A DNA stretch of 64,000 nt, taken from contig NZ_STGI01000010.1 in NCBI RefSeq assembly GCF_004804275.1, forward strand, positions 62,001 to 126,000, written 5' to 3'. Positions 43,321 to 55,731 of the stretch are shown here, in pieces (positions within the stretch are counted from its first letter, which is position 1; the number at the start of each line of letters is the position of its first letter). The notes under the pieces are model-generated. The model did not search any database, had not been told where the DNA came from, and saw nothing but the letters and a program-made list of their open reading frames with translations. Position numbers and translations under genes: made by a program. The DNA is from Herbaspirillum sp. ST 5-3. Lineage in GTDB: Bacteria > Pseudomonadota > Gammaproteobacteria > Burkholderiales > Burkholderiaceae_D.

Positions 43321-45402
43321 TCAGACTTTCAGGAATTCTTCGCGTCCGCCCAGCCAGCGCGCCAGATGCGCTTCGACCGTTGCCGGGTCTTCATGCAATA
43401 ACATTTGAGCAATATTGCGTGCTTTTTCCACCAGCCACTGGTCAGTTTGCAAATCGGCAAAACGCAGCATCGCCTGGCCCGACTGCCGCGCGCCCAGGAA
43501 TTCTCCCGGGCCGCGAATTTCCAGATCACGTCGCGCGATCTCGAAGCCATCGGTGGTTTCCCGCATCGTCATCAACCGCTGTTTCGCGGTCGGACCGAGC
43601 GGGCTCTGATAGAGCAGTAAGCACACGCTCGCGGCCGAACCGCGGCCCACCCGCCCGCGCAACTGATGCAACTGCGACAGGCCGAAGCGTTCCGCGTGTT
43701 CGATCACCATCAGCGAGGCGTTCGGCACATCGACCCCGACCTCGATGACGGTGGTCGCGACCAGCACATGAATGTCGCCGCGCGTAAAGGCATCCATCGT
43801 GATCTGCTTCTCGGCCGGTTTCATGCGGCCGTGCACCAGTCCGACCTGCAATTCCGGCAATGCCTCCGCGAGCATCGCGTGCGTATCGGTCGCGGTCTGC
43901 AGTTGCAGCGCTTCCGATTCCTCGATCAGTGGACAGACCCAGTACACTTGCCGGCCTTCGAGCGCAGCGACATGCACGCGCTCGATCACCTCGTCGCGCC
44001 GGTTCTGGTCGACGATGCGCGTGACAATCGGCGTGCGCCCCGGCGGCAATTCATCGATCACCGACACTTCCAGGTCGGCGTAATACGTCATTGCCAGGGT
44101 GCGGGGAATCGGCGTGGCGGACATCATCAACTGGTGTGGCACGGTCTGCGTCGCGTCCCCGGTGTCCAGCCCCTTGTTGCGCAAGGCCAGGCGCTGTCCG
44201 ACACCGAAACGATGTTGTTCGTCGACGATCACGAGGCCGAGCCGCGCGAACTCCACGCCCTCCTGGATCAGCGCATGCGTGCCGATCACCAGTTTCGCGT
44301 CGCCCGATTCAATCAGCGCCTGGGACGCTTCCTTTTCCTTTTTCTTCAGGCTGCCGGTCAGCCACGCGACCTTCACGCCGAGTGGCTCCATCCACATCGC
44401 GATCTTGCGAAAGTGTTGCTCCGCCAGGATTTCGGTCGGCGCCATCAGTGCCGCCTGAAAGCCGCTGTCGATGGCCTGTGCCGCCGCCAGCGCGGCGACC
44501 ACGGTCTTGCCGCTGCCGACGTCGCCCTGCAGCAGCCGCTGCATCGGGAAGGATTCGCGCAAGTCGGCGCGAATCTCGTCCAGTACGCGTTGTTGCGCGC
44601 CGGTCAGCTGGAATGGCAGATTGGCGAGGAATTTCGTCGACAAGTCGCCGATCACCGGCAAGGCCGCGGCACCCTTGGCGCGGCGTGCCGCCTGCGCCCG
44701 CTTGAGTGATAACTGCTGCGCCAGCAACTCGTCGAACTTCATCCGGATCCAGGCCGGATGCGTATGCTCCATCAATGCGTTTTCATCCACGTCCGGCGGC
44801 GGGTTGTGCAGCAGTTTCACCGAGGGCTCGAAGGGCTGCAGCTTGAGCGAGGCCAGCAGAGCGGGGGCCAGCGTGTCGCGCCAGTCGACGCGCGAAAGCG
44901 CATTGGCGATTGCCTTGCGCAGGAAGGCCTGCGACAGGCCTTCACCGGACGGGTACACAGGCGTGAGCGCATTGGGCAAGGGATCGCCTTCCTGCACCAC
45001 TTTATAGACTGGGTGAACCATTTCCGCGCCAAAGAAGCCGTGTCGCACTTCGCCGCGCGCCCGCACCCGCGTGCCGACAGCCAGTTGCTTCACCTGGCTG
45101 CCGTAAAAATTCAGGAAGCGCAGCACCAGCGGGCCGGAGTCGTCGGTGATGGTCACGACGAGCTGCCGTCGCGGCCGGTACTGGATGTCGCATTCGGTCA
45201 CCACGCCTTCGACCTGCGCCGCGTTCCCGGCCATGAATCCCGCCTCGTGGATAGGCACGATTTTCGTCTCATCCTCGTAACGCAGGGGCAGGTGGAGCAC
45301 CAGGTCCATATCCGAGCGCAAGCCGAGTTTCGCGAGTTTGCTCTCGCTGGTGGTGGTCTTTCGTTTGGCGGGGGCTGCGGGCTTTCGCTTTGCGGCGGGC
45401 AT
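43321..45402 (-). CDS. recG: ATP-dependent DNA helicase RecG
   Basis: A 693-residue branch-migration helicase that regresses replication forks, the same length as E. coli RecG. The wedge OB domain (VEGVVTECDIQYRPRRQLVVTITDDSGPLVLRFLNFYG) precedes the helicase motifs GDVGSGKTVVAALAA, DEQHRFGVGQR, MSATPIPRTLA, VCPLIEESE, VGLVHGRMKP and QLRGRVGRG. The start is uncertain: MPAAKRK at 45402 gives family length; MTDASAG at 45477 adds 25 residues. An open frame continuing antisense through queA is not real coding sequence. Confidence 0.96.
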   Translation of the reverse strand: MPAAKRKPAAPAKRKTTTSESKLAKLGLRSDMDLVLHLPLRYEDETKIVPIHEAGFMAGNAAQVEGVVTECDIQYRPRRQLVVTITDDSGPLVLRFLNFYGSQVKQLAVGTRVRARGEVRHGFFGAEMVHPVYKVVQEGDPLPNALTPVYPSGEGLSQAFLRKAIANALSRVDWRDTLAPALLASLKLQPFEPSVKLLHNPPPDVDENALMEHTHPAWIRMKFDELLAQQLSLKRAQAARRAKGAAALPVIGDLSTKFLANLPFQLTGAQQRVLDEIRADLRESFPMQRLLQGDVGSGKTVVAALAAAQAIDSGFQAALMAPTEILAEQHFRKIAMWMEPLGVKVAWLTGSLKKKEKEASQALIESGDAKLVIGTHALIQEGVEFARLGLVIVDEQHRFGVGQRLALRNKGLDTGDATQTVPHQLMMSATPIPRTLAMTYYADLEVSVIDELPPGRTPIVTRIVDQNRRDEVIERVHVAALEGRQVYWVCPLIEESEALQLQTATDTHAMLAEALPELQVGLVHGRMKPAEKQITMDAFTRGDIHVLVATTVIEVGVDVPNASLMVIEHAERFGLSQLHQLRGRVGRGSAASVCLLLYQSPLGPTAKQRLMTMRETTDGFEIARRDLEIRGPGEFLGARQSGQAMLRFADLQTDQWLVEKARNIAQMLLHEDPATVEAHLARWLGGREEFLKV

Positions 45403-45558
45403 ATCCAATGTAAATCGTGCGGCAGGGCGTAAAATAGCGGGTTTGATCCGACCGAGGCCGGCGGAAGCGTCAGTCATTGTATGGCAATTCTGCCAAGTGC
45501 GGACGCATTCCCAAAAGGGTATTACACCCGACATTCCGCCTCGACGCCACTCTGACGC

Positions 45559-47705
<2,147 letters not shown>

Positions 47706-47792
47706 CTCGTTGTCGTCCGTGAGCCATGTCCGCCCTCTGAATTGCACCGATTGGAAGGGTTTTTCAACATTGCAGGGAAACCGGGCGGTGAA

Positions 47793-47801
47793 TGCTAAAA
47801 T
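47793..47801 (+). promoter_or_regulatory. Extended -10 promoter before yajC
   Basis: TGCTAAAAT supplies the TG-N extension and a TAAAAT -10 hexamer 36 nt before the GTG start of yajC. A TTGCAG at 47770-47775 could be a poorly spaced -35 (20 nt). An internal promoter for yajC-secDF, separate from queA-tgt, is therefore likely. Confidence 0.4.
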
Positions 47802-47837
47802 GCCGGGTTGATCCTCATGACAACCTGGAGCAATAAC

Positions 47838-48161
47838 GTGTTCATTTCCAACGCATTCGCACAAACCGTGGCCGGCGGCACTGAAGGCAGCCTGATGAGC
47901 TTCCTGCCGATCATCCTGATGTTCGTGGTGCTGTACTTCCTGATGATTCGCCCGCAGATGAAGCGCCAGAAGGAACAAAAGGCCATGATGGAAGCTCTGG
48001 CCAAAGGTGATGAAATCGTTACCGCTGGCGGCATTCTCGGCCGGGTAACCAAGGTGACGGATGCCTATGTGACGGTCGAAATCGCCGACGGCACCGAAGT
48101 TGTCACCCAGAAGGCAGCTGTCACCACTTTATTGCCAAAAGGCACGATCAAGTCGCTGTAA
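47838..48161 (+). CDS. yajC: Sec translocon accessory protein YajC
   Basis: A 107-residue single-TM membrane protein of the SecDF-YajC complex. The start is a GTG at 47838 with GGAG seven bases upstream; this matches the N-terminus of E. coli YajC (F-I-S near the start: VFISNAFAQT). In-frame ATG at 47817 and TTG at 47808 would add residues before the SD and are rejected. The TM helix is LPIILMFVVLYFLMIRPQMKRQK, then the soluble domain KGDEIVTAGGILGRVTKV. It is followed by secD after 79 nt. Confidence 0.95.
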   Translation: MFISNAFAQTVAGGTEGSLMSFLPIILMFVVLYFLMIRPQMKRQKEQKAMMEALAKGDEIVTAGGILGRVTKVTDAYVTVEIADGTEVVTQKAAVTTLLPKGTIKSL

Positions 48162-48174
48162 TCGGGATAATTGC

Positions 48175-48198
48175 GGGATGCGCGATACCGGGCATCCC
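48175..48198 (+). other. Intercistronic hairpin between yajC and secD
   Basis: GGGATGC (48175-48181) and GCATCCC (48192-48198) form a 7-bp stem with a 10-nt loop. No T-tract is present. It may act as a processing or partial attenuation site within the operon. Confidence 0.35.
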
Positions 48199-48240
48199 TG
48201 ACAATGCTTCTCAAGCCCGACATTCAATGCTGAAATCCCT

Positions 48241-50103
48241 ATGAATCGCTACCCCATCTGGAAATACATCGTCATCGTCATCGCCCTGATCTTCGGGGCC
48301 CTGTACACGGCGCCGAACTTCTTTGGCGAATCACCTGCCGTGCAGGTCAGCAGCGCCAAAGCCACCGTCAAGGTCGACAGCAGCATGATGGGCAAGGTGG
48401 AGCAGCTGCTTCAGGAAGGCGGCATCAAGCCGGAAAACCTGTTGTACGACGTTACCGGCACGCACGGCTCGGTGCGCGCGCGATTCAATGACACCGACAC
48501 CCAGTTCAAGGCCAAGGCTTTGCTGGAAAAGGCCCTGAATACCGATCCCAGCGATCCGACTTACAGTGTCGCATTCAATCTGTTGTCAAACACGCCGGGC
48601 TGGCTGCAGAGCATGCACGCACTGCCGATGTCGCTCGGCCTGGACCTGCGCGGCGGCGTGCACTTCCTGATGCAAGTCGACACCAGGGCAGTGTTGAACA
48701 AGCGACTGCAAGGCCTGCAGGCCAGCATGCGCAGCATGTTGCGCGACAAGAACGTCCGCCATGCCGGCATCAACCGTAATGGCGATGCGATCGAAATCAA
48801 GTTCCACGACGCGGAAACCCGCGCCAAGGGAAAGGAAGTACTGGCTTCGCAGCTGAGTGAACTGATCCTGACCGATGCGGACGACAGCGCGGGTCCGAAG
48901 CTTGTCGCAAGCATGAAGCCCGAGGCATTGAGGACCACGGTGGAGAACGCGGTGCAGCAAAACATCAGCACCCTGTCCAAGCGCGTGAACGAACTTGGCG
49001 TGGCCGAACCCTTGATCCAGCGACAGGGCGCCGACCGGATCGTCGTGCAATTGCCCGGCGTGCAGGACGTTTCGCGCGCAAAAGACATCATCGGCCGCAC
49101 GGCAACACTGGAAGTGCGCATGGTCGATGAATCCGTACTCCGCGGGACCGAGGAAACGGCAACAATTCCGTTTGGATCCGAGCTGTTCAAGGTGGGCCGC
49201 GGCGCTCCCGTCGTCCTCTACAAGGATCCGATCATCACCGGCGACTACATCGCGAACGCAACCGCCAGTTTCGACCAGAACCAGCAGCCGGCGGTCGGCA
49301 TCGACCTCAATGGCGACGGCGGGCGCAAGATGCGCGAAGCCACGCGTGACAAGATCGGCAAGCTGATGGCAATCGTGCTGTTCGAAAAGGGCAAGGGCGA
49401 GGTGCTGACCGTCGCCACCATCCGCGATGAGCTGGGAGCGCGTTTCCAGATCACCGGCATGGGCTCCGCCGAAGCGTCGAATGACCTGGCACTACTCTTG
49501 CGCGCCGGCTCCCTCGCGGCGCCGATGGAAATCGTCGAGGAACGCACCATTGGCCCGGCACTCGGTGCTGAGAACATCAAGAAAGGCTTCAACTCGACGC
49601 TGTACGGCTTCGTTGCGATTTCCGCATTCATGATGCTGTACTACATGCTGTTCGGCTTCTTCAGCGTGCTGGCGCTGGCGGTCAACGTCCTGCTGCTGAT
49701 CGCGCTGCTCTCGTTGCTGCAGGCGACGTTGACCCTGCCGGGTATCGCCGCTATCGCGCTGGCTCTGGGTATGGCGATCGACGCCAACGTGCTGATCAAT
49801 GAACGCATCCGCGAAGAACTGCGTTCCGGCAATACGCCGCAGGCGGCCATTGCGGCTGGCTTCGAACGGGCGTGGGCGACGATTCTCGACTCCAACGTCA
49901 CGACGCTGATCGTCGGCCTGGCACTCCTGATTTTCGGTTCCGGCCCGATTCGCGGGTTCGCGGTGGTGCACTGCCTCGGCATTTTGACCTCGATCTTCTC
50001 CGCGGTATTCGTGTCGCGCGGTGTGGTCAATCTCTGGTATGGCCGCAAGAAGAAACTCGCTTCCGTCTCCATCGGCCAGATCTGGAAGCCGGGAAAGGCA
50101 TAA
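48241..50103 (+). CDS. secD: Protein translocase subunit SecD
   Basis: A 620-residue inner-membrane protein of the RND superfamily using the proton gradient to complete preprotein export. It has an N-terminal TM helix (WKYIVIVIALIFGALYTAPNFFG), the family motif LGLDLRGGVHFLMQVD, the large periplasmic P1 domain, and five C-terminal TM helices with IALALGMAIDANVLINERIREELR, including the functional Asp. The bacterial SecD/SecF split is kept, and SecF follows. Confidence 0.97.
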   Translation: MNRYPIWKYIVIVIALIFGALYTAPNFFGESPAVQVSSAKATVKVDSSMMGKVEQLLQEGGIKPENLLYDVTGTHGSVRARFNDTDTQFKAKALLEKALNTDPSDPTYSVAFNLLSNTPGWLQSMHALPMSLGLDLRGGVHFLMQVDTRAVLNKRLQGLQASMRSMLRDKNVRHAGINRNGDAIEIKFHDAETRAKGKEVLASQLSELILTDADDSAGPKLVASMKPEALRTTVENAVQQNISTLSKRVNELGVAEPLIQRQGADRIVVQLPGVQDVSRAKDIIGRTATLEVRMVDESVLRGTEETATIPFGSELFKVGRGAPVVLYKDPIITGDYIANATASFDQNQQPAVGIDLNGDGGRKMREATRDKIGKLMAIVLFEKGKGEVLTVATIRDELGARFQITGMGSAEASNDLALLLRAGSLAAPMEIVEERTIGPALGAENIKKGFNSTLYGFVAISAFMMLYYMLFGFFSVLALAVNVLLLIALLSLLQATLTLPGIAAIALALGMAIDANVLINERIREELRSGNTPQAAIAAGFERAWATILDSNVTTLIVGLALLIFGSGPIRGFAVVHCLGILTSIFSAVFVSRGVVNLWYGRKKKLASVSIGQIWKPGKA

Positions 50104-50198
50104 GGCGTTTCCTCCGCCCGGAGAGTGGAGGAGGTGCGAAACCGATTGCAGATATCCATCAAGATGGATGAATGCAACACTGAATAACAGGATGTGAC

Positions 50199-51137
50199 AT
50201 GGAATTTTTCCGCATCAAAAAAGACATTCCCTTCATGCGCCATGCGCTGGTGTTCAACGTGATTTCCGCGCTCACGTTCGTCGCCGCCGTGTTTTTCCTC
50301 TGGCACAAGGGCCTGCATCTTTCCATCGAATTCACCGGCGGCACGGTGATGGAAGTGACGTATGCGAAACCGGCCAACATCGAGGGCATTCGCAAGACAG
50401 TCGAAGGGCTCGGCTACACCGATACCCAGGTGCAGAATTTCGGCACAGCCCAGGATGTGATGATTCGCCTCCCAGTACAAAAGGGAACGACATCGGCGCA
50501 ACAGAGCGAGAAAGTCTTCTCGGCCTTGAAGGCGCAGGCCGAGGACGTGAAGCTGCAGCGCGTCGAATTCGTTGGCCCGCAGGTCGGCGAAGAACTCGCG
50601 CACGACGGCCTGTCGGCACTCGCGATGGTCGTGATCGGCGTGATGATCTACCTGGCGGTGCGCTTCGAATGGAAATTTGCCGTCGCGGCAATCATCGCCA
50701 ACCTGCATGACGTGGTGATCATCCTCGGCTTCTTTGCCTTCTTCCAGTGGGAATTTTCACTGTCGGTGCTGGCTGGCGTGCTGGCCGTGCTCGGCTATTC
50801 AGTGAACGAATCGGTCGTTATCTTCGACCGGATCCGTGAAAACTTCCGCAAGCTGCGCAAGGCGCCGGTCATGGAAGTGATTGACAACGCGATTACCAGC
50901 ACGATCTCGCGTACCATCATCACCCACGGCTGTACGCAGTTGATGGTGCTGTCGATGCTGGTGCTGGGCGGCGCGACGCTGCATTACTTCGCATTGGCCC
51001 TGACCATCGGCATTCTGTTCGGTATCTATTCGTCGGTCTTCGTTGCCGCTGCGGTCGCAATGTGGCTGGGCGTCAAGCGCGAAGACTTGATCAAGCCCGT
51101 GAAGGAAAAGGATGAAACCGGCGGTGCGGTGGTCTGA
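50199..51137 (+). CDS. secF: Protein translocase subunit SecF
   Basis: A 312-residue partner of SecD with six TM helices. Family motifs are the LSIEFTGGTVMEVTY segment after TM1 and LGYSVNESVVIFDRIRENFRK in the C-terminal membrane part. It is separated from secD by 95 nt holding a 7-bp palindrome (ATCCATC/GATGGAT) but no T-tract. A strong terminator closes the cluster. Confidence 0.97.
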   Translation: MEFFRIKKDIPFMRHALVFNVISALTFVAAVFFLWHKGLHLSIEFTGGTVMEVTYAKPANIEGIRKTVEGLGYTDTQVQNFGTAQDVMIRLPVQKGTTSAQQSEKVFSALKAQAEDVKLQRVEFVGPQVGEELAHDGLSALAMVVIGVMIYLAVRFEWKFAVAAIIANLHDVVIILGFFAFFQWEFSLSVLAGVLAVLGYSVNESVVIFDRIRENFRKLRKAPVMEVIDNAITSTISRTIITHGCTQLMVLSMLVLGGATLHYFALALTIGILFGIYSSVFVAAAVAMWLGVKREDLIKPVKEKDETGGAVV

Positions 51138-51154
51138 CCGAATCCTGATGTGCG

Positions 51155-51181
51155 AAAGCCGGCTTGCGAGCCGGCTTTTTT
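51155..51181 (+). terminator. Rho-independent terminator after secF
   Basis: AAAGCCGGCT (51155-51164) and AGCCGGCTTT (51169-51178) form a 10-bp stem with a TGCG loop, followed by a six-T run. It ends the queA-tgt-yajC-secDF transcription unit. Confidence 0.92.
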
Positions 51182-51214
51182 GTTGACGAGACTTTTTATG
51201 CACAAGGAGAACAC

Positions 51215-51895
51215 ATGAAAAAAGTGCGCATATGGGATTTGCCGATTCGTCTCTTTCACTGGTCGCTGGTGGCGCTGATCGTGGTCCTGGTCGTCACGCA
51301 GGAAATCGGCGGCAACGCCATGGAATGGCATTTTCGTGCCGGTTACGCGGTACTTGCCTTGATTGCCTTTCGCATCCTGTGGGGATTGACCGGCACGCGC
51401 TACGCCCGGTTTTCCAGCTTTATCTACAGTCCGTCGACGATCCTTGCTTATGTGCGCGACCACAAGCAAGCGCTGAAAGCGCGCTACCTCGGACACAATC
51501 CGCTCGGCAGCCTGTCGGTATTCGCCTTGCTCGCAAATTTGCTGGCACAGGCGGTCAGCGGTTTGTTTTCAAATGACGACATCGCCAATGACGGGCCGCT
51601 GGTCAAATTCATCAGCAAGGATTTGTCGGACCAGATCACCTGGTTTCACAAGGAAGTCAGTGCCACCTTGTTGTATGTGCTGGTTGCGCTGCATGTCGCG
51701 GCGATTGCTTACTACTATTTCAGGAAGAAGCAGAATCTCGTCCGGCCGATGATTACCGGCGATCAGTTGGTGGACCTTGATGCCCCGACCGCGAACGACT
51801 CCTGGCTGATGCGCATGCTGGCGCTGATGCTTCTCGCACTCTGCGCAGTTGGCGTGTATTACGTGGTGAATCTGTCGCCGCAGCCGCTTGCCTGA
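51215..51895 (+). CDS. Cytochrome b561-family (Ni-Fe hydrogenase b-type) membrane protein
   Basis: A 226-residue inner-membrane diheme cytochrome. The start MKKVRIWDLPIRLFHWSL with AAGGAG upstream is preferred over a longer in-frame start. Four TM helices carry candidate heme-ligand His residues (LFHW, EWHFRAGY, TWFHKEVSATLL, LHVAAIAYYYF). A fifth hydrophobic segment lies at the C-terminus. It is convergent with a cytochrome c' gene 64 nt away, so the two may form one electron-transfer path, for example oxidising the c-type cytochrome; this is inference. Confidence 0.9.
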   Translation: MKKVRIWDLPIRLFHWSLVALIVVLVVTQEIGGNAMEWHFRAGYAVLALIAFRILWGLTGTRYARFSSFIYSPSTILAYVRDHKQALKARYLGHNPLGSLSVFALLANLLAQAVSGLFSNDDIANDGPLVKFISKDLSDQITWFHKEVSATLLYVLVALHVAAIAYYYFRKKQNLVRPMITGDQLVDLDAPTANDSWLMRMLALMLLALCAVGVYYVVNLSPQPLA

Positions 51896-51917
51896 GCTCG
51901 CTGCGGGAATATGCGAG

Positions 51918-51949
51918 GAATCCGCCCGGCCGCAAGCGCGGGCGGATTC
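51918..51949. terminator. Hairpin between convergent cytochrome genes
   Basis: Perfect 11-nt arms GAATCCGCCCG (51918-51928) and CGGGCGGATTC (51939-51949) enclose a 10-nt loop. No T-tract follows either way. The location between convergent genes favours a shared terminator. Confidence 0.55.
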
Positions 51950-51959
51950 GTAGGCGGGA

Positions 51960-52412
51960 TTACTTGTTGCGGAAATCGTCGTGACAGCTCTTGCAGGCCT
52001 TGCCGGTTTCGCCAAACGCAGCCTTGATGGCATTCTGGTCGCCCGATTTTGCCGCAGCGGACAATTTAGCCACCTCCGACTGCATTTTTTCCGCAGCTGC
52101 CTTGAACTTGTCCTGTTCTTTCCAGATTTCCGGTTTGGCTTTCGAGTTGCTCAGATTCGAACCCGCCGGGAAAGCACTCCATGGCAGCCTGGACATTGTC
52201 TCGATCACAGCGACATCCGATTCGACCGACGCCTTGTCGTAAGCTTTCTCGCCCTTGACCACTGCACCAACGCGCCCCATGTGCGTCCCCATCACGGAAA
52301 GTGCTGATTGCCGGTATTTGACAGCATCCTCAGGCTTGGCAAACTGCGCCTGGGCAGAGAAGGGGACTGCAATCAGAGTGGTCAATGCGATGCTGGCAAA
52401 CAGAGGCTTCAT
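51960..52412 (-). CDS. Cytochrome c'
   Basis: A 150-residue periplasmic c-type cytochrome with a signal peptide (residues 1-22, ending SAQA|QF). It is a four-helix bundle of the class II type, with the heme motif CKSCH near the C-terminus (GKACKSCHDDFRNK). The N-terminal FAKPEDAVKYRQSALSVMGTHMGRVGAVVKG is typical of cytochrome c'. Roles in NO binding are known in the family. The ATG at 52412 has GGAGA upstream; longer frames add non-signal sequence. Confidence 0.93.
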   Translation of the reverse strand: MKPLFASIALTTLIAVPFSAQAQFAKPEDAVKYRQSALSVMGTHMGRVGAVVKGEKAYDKASVESDVAVIETMSRLPWSAFPAGSNLSNSKAKPEIWKEQDKFKAAAEKMQSEVAKLSAAAKSGDQNAIKAAFGETGKACKSCHDDFRNK

Positions 52413-52556
52413 GTGATCTCCTATCGTTGGATGAATACGAGCGACCCGGGAAATTGCTTGTTGGTAAAACGGGCTCATATCATAGCAATCTTCCATTTTC
52501 CTTGCGCAACACGACCCGCCGCGCCTAGCGTACTGCAGCGCGACCGATACGAATTG

Positions 52557-52687
52557 CTAGCAGGGCGTTGAAAAACTACTGCGCGGGTTGATTTTGGGCA
52601 CTGCGGTGCTCTGCGTACTGCTCTGTACGCGTGCGCTCCTCGCACCCAAACTCGACCCGCTCGCGACGCTTTTCAACACCCTGTTAG
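52557..52687. repeat. Structured hairpin repeat, copy 2 of 2
   Basis: A 131-bp element with 18-nt outer arms (52557-52574 and 52670-52687; 16 of 18 match, one exception being G·T). Inner arms GGGTTGATTTTGGG and CCCAAACTCGACCC also pair, and the centre is a CGTAC/GTACG hairpin. It shares five ordered sequence blocks with the copy at 29042-29164, while the intervening stem sequences differ yet stay complementary. Confidence 0.75.
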
Positions 52688-52709
52688 AGGAATAAGGAGG
52701 AGCGGCGAG

Positions 52710-52732
52710 GCGGGGTGCCATGGGCGCCCCGC
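52710..52732 (-). terminator. GC-rich hairpin downstream of purB
   Basis: A 10-bp stem (52710-52719 with 52723-52732, one T·G pair) with an ATG loop lies 16 nt beyond the purB stop on the minus strand. No T-tract follows. It probably limits read-through into the hairpin repeat. Confidence 0.45.
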
Positions 52733-52748
52733 ACTGCATGGGAGAGAA

Positions 52749-54152
<1,404 letters not shown>

Positions 54153-54291
54153 CTAAAGCGGAAAAACCATCGCGCAAACGCAGTGCAATCCGCCATTTTA
54201 CCATTTGCGATCCGCCCGAAAAAATCGGATCCACGCAACAGTCGACCGCCGGAAAGCCGCGTCCGGCCGCCGATACGCGCTTCCTCAATGC

Positions 54292-54297
54292 TATAAT
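54292..54297 (+). promoter_or_regulatory. Consensus -10 box for the GST gene
   Basis: A perfect TATAAT 27 nt before the ATG at 54325, in the context AATGC-TATAAT-CGC. The -35 at 17 nt is not recognisable. It gives a leader of roughly 20 nt. Confidence 0.5.
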
Positions 54298-54324
54298 CGC
54301 AAGCAATCCCTAATATACGCATCT

Positions 54325-54933
54325 ATGAAACTCATCGGTTCTCTCGCCAGTCCTTATGTCCGCAAAGTCCGCGTTGTAATGGCGGAAAAGAAGCTCGATT
54401 ACGAGCTCGTCCTGGAAAATGTCTGGTCGCCCGACACCACGATTCAGCAGTCCAACCCGCTCGGCAAGGTGCCTTGCCTGATCATGGAAGACGGCGGAGC
54501 CATGTTCGACTCGCGCGTCATCGTCGAGTATCTCGACACGCTGACGCCGGTTGGCAAATTGATTCCTCCCAACGGCCGTGAGCGTGCCGAGGTCAAATGC
54601 TGGGAAGCCCTCGCCGATGGCGTGCTTGACGCCGCCATCTTGGTGCGACTGGAGCGCACACAGCGTCCGGAAACGCTGCAAAGCGCCGACTGGATCAAGC
54701 GCCAGATGGGAAAAGTCCATGCGGGGCTGGAGGCGATGTCGGCTGGATTGAAAGACACCCCTTTTTGCTGCGGCAATCATTACACGCTCGCCGATGTTTC
54801 AGTCGGCTGCGCGCTCGGCTGGCTGTCATTCCGCTTTCCGGAAATCGACTGGCGCAGCGAACACGCGAATCTTGCCAAGCTCTTCGACAAGCTCTGCGAG
54901 CGCCCGTCGTTCAAAGACACGGTTCCGCAATAA
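54325..54933 (+). CDS. Glutathione S-transferase family protein, YibF-like
   Basis: A 202-residue protein with thioredoxin-like N-terminal domain (KLIGSLASPYVRKVRVVMAEKKLDYEL), the cis-Pro motif NPLGKVPCLIMEDGGAMFDSRVIVEYLD, and an all-helical C-terminal domain. The N-terminus closely resembles E. coli YibF. No typical catalytic Cys is at the N-terminal active site; Ser5/Ser9 may serve. The ATG at 54325 follows the TATAAT box. The substrate is unknown. The gene ends in a strong terminator shared with bfr. Confidence 0.9.
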   Translation: MKLIGSLASPYVRKVRVVMAEKKLDYELVLENVWSPDTTIQQSNPLGKVPCLIMEDGGAMFDSRVIVEYLDTLTPVGKLIPPNGRERAEVKCWEALADGVLDAAILVRLERTQRPETLQSADWIKRQMGKVHAGLEAMSAGLKDTPFCCGNHYTLADVSVGCALGWLSFRFPEIDWRSEHANLAKLFDKLCERPSFKDTVPQ

Positions 54934-54950
54934 GTCTGCGGACACTAACG

Positions 54951-54984
54951 AAAAGGGCAGTCGAATGATCGACTGCCCTTTTTT
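54951..54984. terminator. Bidirectional Rho-independent terminator between GST and bfr
   Basis: AAAAGGGCAGTCGA (54951-54964) and TCGACTGCCCTTTT (54969-54982) form a perfect 14-bp stem with an ATGA loop. The T-run continues to 54984 on the plus strand, and four A/T pairs serve the minus strand. It lies between convergent genes. Confidence 0.93.
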
Positions 54985-54999
54985 CATGCGTGATGCTTC

Positions 55000-55470
55000 C
55001 TAGTTGCCCATCTGCGACTGCAGGTAATTCGGCAGGCCGACCTTGTCGATCAGTTCGCGCTGGGTTTCCAGCCACTCGATATGTTCTTCCGTATCATCCA
55101 GAATGTCTTGGAGAAGATCACGCGACACGTAGTCGCCGGCGGCCTCACATGCGGCGATGCCATCCTTGACGGTCTGCTGTGCCATCGTCTCCAGCTTCAG
55201 GTCGCACTCCAGCATCTCCGACGTATTTTCACCGATCATCAATTTGTGGAGTGCCTGCAGATTGGGCAGACTGTCCAGCATCAGGATCCGGTTGATCAGA
55301 TTGTCCGCATGCTTCATTTCGCCGATCGATTCTTCATATTCCTTCTTCGCGATTTTTTCCAGGCCCCAATGCTTATACATACGGGCATGCAGAAAATACT
55401 GATTGATCGCAGTGAGCTCGTTGGTGAGCTGCGCATTCAGCAACCTGATGACATTGGGATCACCCTTCAT
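55000..55470 (-). CDS. bfr: Bacterioferritin
   Basis: A 156-residue 24-mer iron-storage protein. Ferroxidase ligands are Glu18, Glu51 and His54 (GEMKHADN), plus Glu94-type (LETMAQ) and EEHIEW near residue 127-130. Met52 is the heme ligand of true bacterioferritins. Bfd, encoded nearby at 55732, is the ferredoxin that mobilises its iron. The two genes are on one strand, 261 nt apart. Confidence 0.96.
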   Translation of the reverse strand: MKGDPNVIRLLNAQLTNELTAINQYFLHARMYKHWGLEKIAKKEYEESIGEMKHADNLINRILMLDSLPNLQALHKLMIGENTSEMLECDLKLETMAQQTVKDGIAACEAAGDYVSRDLLQDILDDTEEHIEWLETQRELIDKVGLPNYLQSQMGN

Positions 55471-55652
55471 GAAGACCTCTTTGGTGCAATGTGATTAATC
55501 GGATTGATTGATCCTGTGGATCGATCGGCTGGCGGTCGAATAATCATCATAGCGCACGATGTTGTTTTTTCCATTGCACCGATTGCATTTCCTTCATGTC
55601 GTTTCGCGAGGAAATCGGAGGGGTGAGACTGAGCGAGCGAGAGAAGAAAGAA

Positions 55653-55681
55653 GAATCGCCCTGCTGCAACGAAGGCGATTC
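55653..55681 (-). terminator. Hairpin downstream of bfd
   Basis: GAATCGCC (55653-55660) and GGCGATTC (55674-55681) form an 8-bp stem. On the minus strand it is followed by TTCTTTCTTC, a pyrimidine-rich tail. A second weak stem (TCCAAGC/GCTTGGA) lies at about 55684-55710. These probably end the bfd transcript upstream of bfr. Confidence 0.5.
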
Positions 55682-55731
55682 AATCCAAGCGCTAAGATTG
55701 GCTTGGAGAATGACGCTGAGGAATCTAATGC

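Larger units (their letters stand above)
52413..52748. other. Intergenic region cytochrome c'/purB containing hairpin repeat copy 2
   Basis: In these 336 nt no gene was found. The segment holds the structured hairpin repeat (52557-52687) and the purB-side terminator-like stem. Nothing further was recognised in 52413-52556 beyond the cytochrome c' leader. Confidence 0.6.
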
